In this document: positions 23,945 to 32,216 of the stretch, piece after piece | Layout of the letters: each line of letters begins with the position of its first letter | Position numbering within the stretch: position 1 is the stretch's first letter | Assembly (NCBI RefSeq): GCF_013033965.1 | Contig: NZ_WQFE01000004.1 | Coordinates: 248,001-312,000 of the forward strand | Source of the DNA: Ruegeria atlantica | GTDB lineage: Bacteria > Pseudomonadota > Alphaproteobacteria > Rhodobacterales > Rhodobacteraceae | DNA: 64,000 bases | Direction: 5' to 3' | Program-made: the position numbers and the translations under genes | Notes under the pieces: generated by a model | Databases searched by the model: none | The model's input: only the letters and a program-made list of their open reading frames with translations | Told to the model about the DNA's origin: nothing

Positions 23945-23998
23945 CGGTAAACCATAATCGAACCCATGCGCCTCCGAAAATCTCGGGGGCTTTTTTTT
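23929..23998 (+). promoter_or_regulatory. Transcription attenuator of the ilvB-ilvN operon
   Basis: Two alternative stems. GCGCATGGG (23929-23937, last codons of the leader peptide) pairs perfectly with CCCATGCGC (23963-23971). The terminator stem GCCTCCGA (23970-23977) / TCGGGGGC (23983-23990) is followed by eight T (23991-23998). The stems share two bases (23970-23971), so they compete, though the overlap is small. ilvB starts 40 bp past the T-run. Confidence 0.8.
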
Positions 23999-24037
23999 GT
24001 CAAACGCAAGACACATGTCGCGAACGGAGCAAAGCAG

Positions 24038-25789
24038 ATGACACGTGAGATGACCGGCGCAAAGATGGTAGTCCAGGCCCTCAAGGATCAGGGCGTGGAC
24101 ACGGTATTCGGATACCCCGGCGGCGCCGTGCTACCGATCTATGACGAAATCTTTCTGCAAAACGATATCCGTCACATTCTGGTGCGGCATGAACAGGGCG
24201 CGGTTCACGCGGCCGAGGGCTATGCCCGATCCACCGGCAAGCCCGGTGTTGCCCTTGTGACCTCTGGCCCCGGCGCGACAAACGCCGTGACCGGCCTGAC
24301 GGATGCGCTGCTGGATTCGATCCCGATTGTGGTTCTGACCGGACAGGTTCCGACGTTCATGATCGGCTCGGACGCGTTCCAGGAAGCCGACACCGTTGGC
24401 ATCACCCGCCCCTGCACCAAGCATAACTGGCTGGTCAAAGATACGGATTCGCTGGCCGACACTATGCACGAGGCGTTTCACGTCGCCACCTCTGGTCGTC
24501 CTGGCCCGGTACTGGTCGACATTCCCAAGGACGTTCAGTTCGCGTCGGGCGAGTATAGCGCGCCCAAGCCCTCGACGTCGCACTACCAGCCAGTTCTGAA
24601 AGGCGATCTGGAAGAAATCACCGAACTGGTTGCCGCGATGGAAACGGCCAAGAAACCCGTTTTCTATACTGGCGGCGGCGTCATCAACTCCGGCACGGCA
24701 GCCAGTCAGTTGTTGCGTGAACTGGTCGATGCAACAGGCTTCCCGATCACCTCGACCCTGATGGGTCTGGGTGCCTACCCGGCATCGGGCAAGAACTGGC
24801 TGGGCATGCTGGGTATGCATGGTCTTTATGAGGCCAATCTGGCGATGCACGACTGCGACCTGATGATCAACATCGGCGCACGTTTCGATGACCGCATCAC
24901 CGGGCGGATCGACGCGTTCTCGCCGAATTCCAAAAAGGCACATATCGACATCGACCCGTCCTCGATCAACAAGGTGATCCGCGTTGATATCCCGATTGTC
25001 GGTGATGTTGCCCATGTGCTGGAAGACATCCTCAAGGTCTGGAAGGCGCGCGGTCGTAAAACCGATGCGGCGTCGGTTGCCAAGTGGCAGGACCAGATCA
25101 ATGATTGGCGCAAGGTCAACTGTCTGGCCTACACCAACAGCGAAAAGACGATCAAACCGCAATACGCGCTGCAACGTCTTGAAGAGCTGACCAAAAAGCA
25201 TGACCGCTATATCACCACCGAAGTTGGTCAGCATCAGATGTGGGCGGCGCAATATCTGGGCTTCGAAGACCCCAACCGCTGGATGACATCGGGCGGGCTG
25301 GGCACTATGGGCTACGGCTTTCCAGCCTCCATCGGTGTTCAGATGGCGCACCCCGAAGCGCTAGTCATCAACGTCGCGGGCGAGGCTTCGTGGCTGATGA
25401 ACATGCAGGAAATGGGCACCGCAGCGCAGTATCGCCTGCCAGTGAAGCAGTTCATTCTGAACAACGAACGTCTGGGCATGGTGCGCCAGTGGCAGGAACT
25501 GTTGCATGGCGAGCGCTATTCGCATTCGTGGTCCGAGGCCCTGCCCGATTTCGTCAAACTCGCCGAAGCATTTGGCGCCAAGGGCATCCTGTGTTCCGAC
25601 CCTGCCGATCTGGATGACGCGATCATGGAGATGATCAACTATGACGGTCCGGTGATCTTTGACTGCTTGGTCGAAAAGCACGAGAACTGCTTCCCCATGA
25701 TCCCGTCGGGTAAGGCCCATAACGAAATGCTGCTGGGCGAGGCAGAGACGCAGGGCGTGATCGACTCCAAAGGCTCGGTTCTGGTTTGA
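24038..25789 (+). CDS. ilvB: Acetolactate synthase large (catalytic) subunit
   Basis: First common enzyme of Val, Leu and Ile synthesis: condenses pyruvate with pyruvate or 2-oxobutyrate using thiamine diphosphate. The 583-aa length is typical. The N-terminal GYPGGAVLPIYD motif, the catalytic Glu52 (RHEQGAVHAAEGYAR), and LGMHGLYEANLAM with RFDDRITG are present. The thiamine-diphosphate/Mg motif, usually GDG-x24-27-NN, reads G448-E449-A450-S451 with N475-N476 at the right spacing. ATG 24038 follows GGAG; the open frame extends back into the attenuator. Expression is expected to respond to the leader peptide at 23897. Confidence 0.95.
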   Translation: MTREMTGAKMVVQALKDQGVDTVFGYPGGAVLPIYDEIFLQNDIRHILVRHEQGAVHAAEGYARSTGKPGVALVTSGPGATNAVTGLTDALLDSIPIVVLTGQVPTFMIGSDAFQEADTVGITRPCTKHNWLVKDTDSLADTMHEAFHVATSGRPGPVLVDIPKDVQFASGEYSAPKPSTSHYQPVLKGDLEEITELVAAMETAKKPVFYTGGGVINSGTAASQLLRELVDATGFPITSTLMGLGAYPASGKNWLGMLGMHGLYEANLAMHDCDLMINIGARFDDRITGRIDAFSPNSKKAHIDIDPSSINKVIRVDIPIVGDVAHVLEDILKVWKARGRKTDAASVAKWQDQINDWRKVNCLAYTNSEKTIKPQYALQRLEELTKKHDRYITTEVGQHQMWAAQYLGFEDPNRWMTSGGLGTMGYGFPASIGVQMAHPEALVINVAGEASWLMNMQEMGTAAQYRLPVKQFILNNERLGMVRQWQELLHGERYSHSWSEALPDFVKLAEAFGAKGILCSDPADLDDAIMEMINYDGPVIFDCLVEKHENCFPMIPSGKAHNEMLLGEAETQGVIDSKGSVLV

Positions 25790-25794
25790 AACTA

Positions 25795-26199
25795 ATGTCG
25801 GACCACGAGGATACGCTAGTCAGGCAACGCCTTCGCAATCTTCAGATTGAGGCGTTGGAACTGGCGTCGTCGTGGCCCGCTCAACTGAAGTACCAAAACG
25901 AGGCTCCCGAGGTTTCGGTTCCAAACGAGGTCATCAATCAATGGGATGACGTATTCCATGGGGACGAAACACAGTTCTCCAAGCCTCCGTATTCACAATC
26001 TGAGGAAATCGCTCTCCGGAAATACTCATGCGTACTAAATGATATCTGCCAAACAACACCCGCTTCGCTGCCTGTCTTGCAGGAAGTGTTCAAGCTTTCT
26101 GCGTGGCAGGAGCTGAGGGGTGCCGCGAAAGAAGCGCTGGATGTCATGATGGTCCGTGGCCCAATTTCTGAGGACTCTCAAAAGAAGGACGACGACTAA
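25795..26199 (+). CDS. Unrecognised 134-aa protein inside the ilvB-ilvN operon
   Basis: Soluble acidic protein, no signal or membrane helix, from ATG 25795 (TTG 25786 would add three residues and overlap the ilvB stop). It begins MSDHEDTLVRQRLRNLQIEA and ends in a charged SEDSQKKDDD tail. The middle is helical (SLPVLQEVFKLSAWQELRGAAKEALDVMM). The ribosome site is poor. It lies 5 bp after ilvB, and its stop overlaps the ilvN start as TAATG, so it is translated with the operon. ilvB and ilvN are normally direct neighbours. Codon and base composition look more AT-rich than the flanking genes, suggesting later insertion. No function can be assigned. Confidence 0.7.
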   Translation: MSDHEDTLVRQRLRNLQIEALELASSWPAQLKYQNEAPEVSVPNEVINQWDDVFHGDETQFSKPPYSQSEEIALRKYSCVLNDICQTTPASLPVLQEVFKLSAWQELRGAAKEALDVMMVRGPISEDSQKKDDD

Positions 26200-26759
26200 T
26201 GTCTGCCCTACATATCAAACAAGGCGCAACGCGCCATTCGGCCTATAACCTACGCCCCACTTTCTCGGACGTGCAGGAGCGCCATACAATCGCGGTTCTG
26301 GTCGAGAACGAGCCCGGTGTTCTGGCCCGCGTGATCGGGTTGTTCTCGGGCCGTGGCTACAACATCGAAAGCCTGACCGTTGCCGAAGTGGACCATACCG
26401 GCCACCTCAGCCGCATCACTATTGTGACGACGGGCACCCCTCAAGTGATCGAACAGATCAAGGCGCAACTGGGCCGCATCGTTTCGGTGCGAGATGTGCA
26501 TGACCTGACCGTTGAGGGCTCATCGGTCGAGCGGGAACTGGCGATCATCAAAGTCGTCGGTGCCGGCGATAAGCGGGTAGAAGCGTTGCGACTGGCCGAT
26601 ATCTTCCGTGCCAGTGTCGTCGACAGCACGCTAAACTCGTTCATCTTTGAAATCACCGGCGCGCCGGACAAGATCGATGCCTTTGCCGATCTGATGCGCC
26701 CGCTTGGCCTTGTTGAGATCGCGCGCACCGGCGTGGCCGCCCTGCTGCGCGGCGACTGA
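26199..26759 (+). CDS. ilvN: Acetolactate synthase small (regulatory) subunit
   Basis: 186-aa regulatory subunit that activates the catalytic subunit and confers valine feedback inhibition. The N-terminal ACT domain is clear: HTIAVLVENEPGVLARVIGLFSGRGYNIESLTV (about residues 29-61). A second half has ERELAIIKV and the IFRASVVDSTLNSFIFEITG C-terminal domain. An extra 25-residue N-terminal extension precedes the ACT domain. It overlaps the preceding unknown gene by one base. Also called ilvH. Confidence 0.95.
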   Translation: MSALHIKQGATRHSAYNLRPTFSDVQERHTIAVLVENEPGVLARVIGLFSGRGYNIESLTVAEVDHTGHLSRITIVTTGTPQVIEQIKAQLGRIVSVRDVHDLTVEGSSVERELAIIKVVGAGDKRVEALRLADIFRASVVDSTLNSFIFEITGAPDKIDAFADLMRPLGLVEIARTGVAALLRGD

Positions 26760-26765
26760 CTTTAG

Positions 26766-26794
26766 CGCCTCGCCCCAACAACCGGGGCGAGGCG
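26766..26794 (+). terminator. Hairpin terminator of the ilv operon
   Basis: Perfect 11-bp stem CGCCTCGCCCC / GGGGCGAGGCG with a 7-nt loop, starting 7 nt after the ilvN stop. It is very stable, although no T-run follows. Confidence 0.7.
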
Positions 26795-27035
26795 ATCTCC
26801 AATGACATGTTCAAACCATGCGACTGTATGTTGCTTATGAGCATGGACACTTCAAAAGATCATACAAATTAGCATAAAGCCTATTGCGTTTACCTGCCCC
26901 TACGTTAGCTTCGAAGTGTAGCGTGGTGTTGGGATGCGCCAGCTAGGGTCACCAGTACGATTGAGAATGCATGAACGGCCAATTGGTCGGGTGCGTCGCG
27001 TTTTTTGGAATGACACTCTGGAACCTGGGACAGAA

Positions 27036-27776
27036 ATGACCAAGAGTATCCGCAACCCTGATGAATTGCGCCGGATGTTCGGCGCCAACCTGCGGCAATT
27101 GTCGCGCCAATACCCGTCCGTTTCCGAGCTGTGCCGCCAGTTGGGCATCAACAGGACACAATTCAACAGATACCTGTCGGGCGAGAGCTTTCCCCGCCCC
27201 GATGTCCTGGATCGTATGTGCCGGTTTTTCGAGGTCGACGCCCGTATCCTGTTGCTGCCGCTGGATGAAATTGAAATGCCTCCGGAACATCCGGCGGCCT
27301 CAGCCCTGACCGAATTCCTGGGGTCCGGCCCCTCGACGCTGACGGAACATCTGCTACCGGCGGGCTTTTACTACGCCACTGAAACGGGACTGGATGGAAA
27401 TCTTACGACAAGACATCGGCTGATCCACACCCGCCGTTTACCTGAATGCACGCTGGTGCGCGGCTATGAGCCTGAAAATGATGCTATTCCTACCGACACA
27501 ACCAGACGAGAGGTACAGGGCATTGCAGCCTGCGCGGGCCGCCAGATCTTTATCCTGATGTCCAGCCGCGCGGCTCAAAACAGCCGTATCTACCTTGTGA
27601 CGCGCGGAGCGGAGGAGAATTCCGAGCGGTGGCGCGGTGTCGCAATTTGCCTTTCCAAAACGAACGCCCAGGCAACCACAATGCGCCGCCTCACGCTCAA
27701 TTATCTGGGCGCCCAGGCCAAGGCTGCCCTACCGGCGGCGCGGGCCGCCAAACGGTTCAAACAGAACGCCGCATAA
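27036..27776 (+). CDS. XRE-type helix-turn-helix transcriptional regulator
   Basis: 246-aa protein with an N-terminal HTH of the lambda-repressor type (about residues 8-65: FGANLRQLSRQYPSVSELCRQLGINRTQFNRYLSGESFPRPDVLDRMCRFFEVD). It has a C-terminal domain of about 170 residues (YYATETGLDGNLTTRHRLI, IFILMSSRAAQNSRIYLV) that I cannot name and that may bind an effector. ATG 27036 has a weak GGGA upstream; the frame is open from 26934. It converges closely on the DUF2189 gene (5 bp between stops). Its targets are unknown. Confidence 0.8.
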   Translation: MTKSIRNPDELRRMFGANLRQLSRQYPSVSELCRQLGINRTQFNRYLSGESFPRPDVLDRMCRFFEVDARILLLPLDEIEMPPEHPAASALTEFLGSGPSTLTEHLLPAGFYYATETGLDGNLTTRHRLIHTRRLPECTLVRGYEPENDAIPTDTTRREVQGIAACAGRQIFILMSSRAAQNSRIYLVTRGAEENSERWRGVAICLSKTNAQATTMRRLTLNYLGAQAKAALPAARAAKRFKQNAA

Positions 27777-27781
27777 CTTCT

Positions 27782-28564
27782 TCAGGCGTCTTTACCGGCT
27801 CCCGCTAGAGTAATGAGACGATACAGGTGCCAACTGGCATGGCCCAGCAACGGCAAGACGATCAACAGCCCCAAGAACCAGGGGATCATTGCCACGAACG
27901 TAACGACGGCCACGAACACACCCCAACCCAGCATGACTTTCGGGTTCGACCGGACATAGCTGAAACTGGCGATCATCGCGGTCACAAAATCCAGTTCCCG
28001 GTCCAGCAACATCGGTATCGAAAGAACGGTGATCATATACAGAATGATGGCAAAAATGGCCCCGACAACGCTTCCGACAGCCAGCATCGTCAGGCCATTG
28101 GCTGTCATGTAGACCTCAAGCGAACTGGACACGTTGGTCATGGTCGACAGCCCCATGAACAGCGCAAAGATCATATGACCCAGGAAAAACCAGAACAGAA
28201 AAATCACTACGATGATCGCGCAGATGGATGGCAGTTGGCGGCGACTTTGCTGAAGCACAACGCCAAATATCTCACCATAGTCCGGGGATTCGCCCTGTTC
28301 CAACCGGTGCGACACCTCATAAAGCCCTACCGCTGCGAAGGGGCCGAGCAAAGGAAACCCAATGGCGGCCAGCACCAGCCAGTATGACGTCTGCGTCTGC
28401 ACTGTGACCCACGCCATCGCCCAGCCTGCCAGCACATAAAACCCACCAAACAACAGGCCAAAGATCGGAGCCCGCCGAAAATCCGCCCAAGCACGGCGCA
28501 ATGCTTGGCGCAGCATTCCAGTGTCCACGGGTCCCAAGTCTGGAACCCCGAATGGTTTCTCCAT
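27782..28564 (-). CDS. DUF2189 integral membrane protein
   Basis: 260-aa polytopic membrane protein with about six helices, resembling DUF2189. It shows [23 protein letters not shown] near the N-terminus, [38 protein letters not shown]-like loop [20 protein letters not shown], and a final [18 protein letters not shown]. Function is unknown; related proteins are found beside cytochrome oxidase genes in some species, but not here. AGGAGG lies about 12 nt before ATG 28564. It lies 33 bp downstream of the amidase gene on the same strand. Confidence 0.8.
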   Translation of the reverse strand: MEKPFGVPDLGPVDTGMLRQALRRAWADFRRAPIFGLLFGGFYVLAGWAMAWVTVQTQTSYWLVLAAIGFPLLGPFAAVGLYEVSHRLEQGESPDYGEIFGVVLQQSRRQLPSICAIIVVIFLFWFFLGHMIFALFMGLSTMTNVSSSLEVYMTANGLTMLAVGSVVGAIFAIILYMITVLSIPMLLDRELDFVTAMIASFSYVRSNPKVMLGWGVFVAVVTFVAMIPWFLGLLIVLPLLGHASWHLYRLITLAGAGKDA

Positions 28565-28597
28565 GTTCTGCCTCTCCTCCTGTTACCGACCCTCTCC

Positions 28598-30007
28598 TCA
28601 AGCCGGTTGTTTTTGTGGCCACCCGGTAGCAGCATGATACGCCGCCCCGATTGACAGTATATGTGCATCAGCGCCGCGCGGACCAAAGACCTGCATGCCC
28701 ATCGGCAAACCACCTGCCCCAAACCCGACCGGCACCGACAGACACGGCAAACCAATCAGACTGACCGGAATCATGACCTGCATCCAACGGTGATAGGTAT
28801 CCATGTTTTTGCCCGCGATCTCGGTGGGATACGGAAGCTCAAGTTCAAACGGCCAGACCTGAGCGGACGGCAGGATCAACGCATCATACTCAGCGAACAG
28901 CGCAGCAGCGCACCGGAACCAATCCGATCGCTGCGCACTCGCCTGATGCACCTGCATCGCCGTCAGGGCCTGCCCCTGGTCCAGCTCCCATTGCGCGGTG
29001 TCTTTCAACTGCCCCCGCTGTTCCGACTGAGGGGCCAGACCGGCCGCCACGCTCCAGGACCGTAAGGTCGACCAGCTTTCGAACATAGACTCCGCATCAA
29101 ACGGCGGCGCAACAGGTTCAACCCGCGCGCCCAACTGCGCAAAAACGCTCAGTGCATCCCGGCACAGTTCCAAAATACCGTCCTCAAACGGAAACGCTCC
29201 GCCCCAATCGCCCAGCCAGCCGATCCGCATGCCGGCCAAGTCAGCTGCCTGAACCGGAGACACCGCCGGGCTGTGAGGGGTTGCGGGATGCCGAGGGTCC
29301 GGCCCTGAAATCACGTCCAACAACACGCCTAAATCTTCTGGGGTGCGCGCCATCGGACCAAGCGAGGACAGCTGATGAAGGAACACGTCACCTACAGGTT
29401 CAGGCGGGACACGCCCCCAGCTTGGACGAAACCCATAGACATTGTTCCAGGCCGCCGGGTTGCGCAGGCTGCCCATCATGTCGGAACCGTCCGCCAGCGC
29501 CACCATCCCGGTGGCCAGCGCAACGGCTGCCCCACCCGACGACCCACCACATGTCTTTGAGTGGTCATATGGGTTGCGTGTAGTACCATAAACCGGGTTG
29601 AACGTGTGCGAACCCAACCCGAACTCTGGCGTATTGGTTTTGCCAATCAGAATTGCACCCGCAGCCCGCATCCGAGCCGCTATCAGGTCGTCCCTGTCAG
29701 GCACATAGTCACGAAACAGCGGCGATCCCTGCGACGACACCACGCCCGCAACATTCACAAGGTCTTTTACGGCAATCGGCAGCCCATGCAACGGCCCCAA
29801 CACCGGCCCCGCATCCAACGCACGTGCCTCGGCCATCAGCGCTTCTTCATCGCGCAGCGCGACAATCGCATTCAGGGACGGATTGATTGCCGAAATGCGA
29901 TCCAATGTTGCACGCATAAGATCACCGGCAGACAGACGTCGGCTTGAAAGCTCAGCCAACAGGTCTGTCGCGGTTGTCTGACTTAAGTCCATCCCAAGGC
30001 CCATCAT
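28598..30007 (-). CDS. Amidase-signature family protein
   Basis: About 469-aa amidase-signature hydrolase using a Ser-cisSer-Lys triad. Lys is in GLPIAVKDLVNVAG (about residue 82). The Gly/Ser-rich block KTCGGSSGGAAVALATGM holds the cis-Ser, and ADGSDMMGSLRNPAAWNN holds the nucleophile Ser. The usual GTDTGGSIR there reads GSDMMGSLR, with Met-Met replacing the oxyanion-hole Gly-Gly. Start is uncertain: ATG 30007 is used, with GTG 30013 and ATG 29992 as alternatives and no strong ribosome site. It could be an amide or nitrile-pathway hydrolase. GatA is unlikely given the isolated context. Confidence 0.82.
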   Translation of the reverse strand: MMGLGMDLSQTTATDLLAELSSRRLSAGDLMRATLDRISAINPSLNAIVALRDEEALMAEARALDAGPVLGPLHGLPIAVKDLVNVAGVVSSQGSPLFRDYVPDRDDLIAARMRAAGAILIGKTNTPEFGLGSHTFNPVYGTTRNPYDHSKTCGGSSGGAAVALATGMVALADGSDMMGSLRNPAAWNNVYGFRPSWGRVPPEPVGDVFLHQLSSLGPMARTPEDLGVLLDVISGPDPRHPATPHSPAVSPVQAADLAGMRIGWLGDWGGAFPFEDGILELCRDALSVFAQLGARVEPVAPPFDAESMFESWSTLRSWSVAAGLAPQSEQRGQLKDTAQWELDQGQALTAMQVHQASAQRSDWFRCAAALFAEYDALILPSAQVWPFELELPYPTEIAGKNMDTYHRWMQVMIPVSLIGLPCLSVPVGFGAGGLPMGMQVFGPRGADAHILSIGAAYHAATGWPQKQPA

Positions 30008-30104
30008 GTTCACAGCTATAGCGTTGCGATCAGACTACCGAGGCCAGAACTCCATTTAAACCCGTGTTTTACATATACCTTTTGCCCTGCACGCTGCAGT
30101 GCCC

Positions 30105-30173
30105 GGATCCACTTCATCTGGCTAAAAATATCTCGGGGGAGTCTCCGCCTGCGGAGACGGGGGCAGCGCCCCC
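30105..30173 (-). repeat. Dispersed 3'-end element, copy 3
   Basis: Downstream of prfB on the minus strand: hairpin GGGGGC-AGC-GCCCCC class (30159-30173), a second 8-bp hairpin GTCTCCGC / GCGGAGAC (30141-30158), then CCCCCGAGATATTTTTAGCC, AGATGAAG and GGATCC (30105-30110). It starts 9 bp past the prfB stop and is the most complete copy. Confidence 0.88.
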
Positions 30174-30181
30174 TGCCTACC

Positions 30182-31306
30182 TTATTCGCCTTGCGCCTCG
30201 GACCGGCTTTTGCCCGCAACATCCATCGCGAGGGTCGCGGCCATAAAGCCATCCAGATCCCCGTCCAGAACGCCCTTGGTATCCGACGTCTCATGATTTG
30301 TGCGCAGATCCTTGACCATTTGGTAGGGCTGCAAAACGTAAGATCGGATCTGGTTGCCCCAGCCCGCGTCACCCTTGGCTTCATGTGCGGCGTTGATATC
30401 GGCGTTGCGGCGATCCAGCTCTTGCTGGTAAAGGCGCGACTTCAGTGCCTTCATGGCAATGTCACGGTTCTGGTGCTGCGATTTCTCGGAACTGGTCACG
30501 ACAATCCCGGTCGGAATGTGCGTGATCCGCACCGCCGAGTCCGTGGTGTTCACGTGCTGACCACCTGCGCCCGAAGACCGGTAGGTGTCGATGCGGATAT
30601 CTGACGGGTTCACCTCGATCTCGATATTGTCGTCAACCACTGGGTAGACCCAGACCGAGCTGAAGGAAGTATGCCGCTTGGCCGCCGAGTCATAGGGCGA
30701 AATCCGCACCAAACGGTGCACACCGCTTTCGGACTTCAGCCAGCCATAGGCATTGTGCCCAGAGATCTTGTAGGCGGCGGATTTGATCCCCGCCTCTTCA
30801 CCTGCAGTCTCGGACTGCAGCTCGACAGTGTACCCCTTCTTCTCGGCCCAACGCACATACATCCGCGCCAGCATCGAAGCCCAGTCACAGCTTTCGGTAC
30901 CACCGGCGCCCGAGTTGATTTCAAGGAACGTATCATTGCCATCTGCTTCGCCATCCAGCAACGCCTCAAGTTCTTTCTTGGCGGCCTTCGCCCCCAGTTT
31001 CTGGATGGCGTCTTCGGCGTCGGTAACGACCTCTTCGTCCTCTTCCATCTCACCAAGTTCAATCAGCTCGATATTGTCGCTGAGGTCAGTTTTGATCGAT
31101 TCATAGGTCTCAATCGCGTCCACCAACATCTGACGCTCACGCATCAGTTTTTGTGCGTTTTCGGGGTTGTCCCACAGGTTGGGATCCTCGACACGCGCAT
31201 TGAATTCCTCAAGACGATGAGGGGCGGTCTCATAGTCCATACGCTGCGCCAGCAGCTCCAGCGACTTTTCGATTTCCGCCACGATATTTTGGGTTTCGGC
31301 GCGCAT
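30182..31306 (-). CDS. prfB: Peptide chain release factor 2 (RF2)
   Basis: RF2 terminates translation at UGA and UAA. The 374-aa frame is continuous, with no internal in-frame UGA and no +1 programmed frameshift of the kind that regulates prfB in E. coli. The GGQ peptidyl-hydrolysis motif is present in [18 protein letters not shown]. The stop-codon-reading tripeptide region reads [15 protein letters not shown], with SPY where E. coli has SPF. It diverges from the phosphotransferase gene across 76 bp. Confidence 0.96.
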   Translation of the reverse strand: MRAETQNIVAEIEKSLELLAQRMDYETAPHRLEEFNARVEDPNLWDNPENAQKLMRERQMLVDAIETYESIKTDLSDNIELIELGEMEEDEEVVTDAEDAIQKLGAKAAKKELEALLDGEADGNDTFLEINSGAGGTESCDWASMLARMYVRWAEKKGYTVELQSETAGEEAGIKSAAYKISGHNAYGWLKSESGVHRLVRISPYDSAAKRHTSFSSVWVYPVVDDNIEIEVNPSDIRIDTYRSSGAGGQHVNTTDSAVRITHIPTGIVVTSSEKSQHQNRDIAMKALKSRLYQQELDRRNADINAAHEAKGDAGWGNQIRSYVLQPYQMVKDLRTNHETSDTKGVLDGDLDGFMAATLAMDVAGKSRSEAQGE

Positions 31307-31382
31307 GGTCTTGTCCCAACTTGCTCAATCAGGCCTGCGTGATAGCAAGAGGCGCGGGCCACCACAAGACAGGCGAGACGGA

Positions 31383-32216
31383 ATGCAAAACGCACTGAAC
31401 GAGTTTCTGACCAGATGGGAATTGCAAGACCCTCAGCCCGTTGCAGAAACCGGCCATGCGCAAGTGTGGAGGGTCCGAACTTTGGACAATTCGTCTGCGG
31501 CCCTCAAAATCTATCGCCGCCAACACCGAGGCAATGAAACCAATGGCCCGCGCCTGATGCGTCTTTGGCATGACAGGGGTGTCGCGCTCATTCTGGCCGA
31601 GGCCCAAAACGCCGTTCTTGCGGGATGGCTGGACGGACCATCGCTGGGAGAGATCGCGCGATCAGGCCGCCCGGGTGAAGCGGTGCGTAGCCTCGCAGCA
31701 GCGGCGGGTCGGCTGCACGACCTGCCAACGGTCATCGCGACCGGGCTGAAACCGCTTCACGAGGTGTTCGCGCCGATTTTCGACTGCCAGTTCTCAGACG
31801 ACTGCCCAACCCGGCTGAGGGATGACATGGTTCACGCGATCAGCATCGGCCGCCACCTGCTGGACACACAAGAGACCATTGTTCCGCTGCATGGGGATCT
31901 GCATCATGACAATGTGATTGCGACTCCCGCCGGACTTCGGGTCTTTGACGCCAAGGGGTACATTGGCGACCCAGCCTTTGAACTGGCCAATGCCCTGCGC
32001 CACCCTAAGGGCATGCCTGAATGGGTCCGCCGACCTCAACAGATTGCGTTCGGCCTAAAGCTGTATGCGAACGCCATGCACGTCGCCGAAACTCGACTTG
32101 CCAAATGGGCGGCTGCAAAATGTGCCTTGTCGATCTTCTGGCGCGCTGACGGCTGCGTTTCAAATGATGCAGAAGCAGACCTGTTGCACCTGCTTCTGCG
32201 GAAGGCAGATCAATAA
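31383..32216 (+). CDS. Aminoglycoside-phosphotransferase-like kinase (APH fold)
   Basis: 277-aa small-molecule kinase of the APH/choline kinase superfamily, closest in appearance to the streptomycin 6-phosphotransferase (StrB) group. The catalytic loop is LHGDLHHDNVIAT (about residues 177-189), and the metal-binding Asp lies in LRVFDAKGYIGDPAFELAN. ATG 31383 follows GAGACGGA; the frame extends to 31305. It sits between prfB and mrcA on the opposite strand, overlapping the mrcA 3' end by 7 bp. True antibiotic resistance cannot be inferred: many such homologues phosphorylate metabolites. Confidence 0.8.
   Translation: MQNALNEFLTRWELQDPQPVAETGHAQVWRVRTLDNSSAALKIYRRQHRGNETNGPRLMRLWHDRGVALILAEAQNAVLAGWLDGPSLGEIARSGRPGEAVRSLAAAAGRLHDLPTVIATGLKPLHEVFAPIFDCQFSDDCPTRLRDDMVHAISIGRHLLDTQETIVPLHGDLHHDNVIATPAGLRVFDAKGYIGDPAFELANALRHPKGMPEWVRRPQQIAFGLKLYANAMHVAETRLAKWAAAKCALSIFWRADGCVSNDAEADLLHLLLRKADQ

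Noticed and set aside
24131-25351. 406-codon open frame antisense to ilvB
   Set aside because: Opposite-strand shadow of a strongly conserved enzyme; no ribosome site and no domain.
26813-26878. Short ORF (about 21 codons) downstream of the ilv terminator
   Set aside because: No Shine-Dalgarno sequence and no supporting context; random at this length.
31383-32216. Antibiotic-resistance gene
   Set aside because: APH-fold homologues in environmental bacteria often act on metabolites, and there is no mobile context or resistance cluster.
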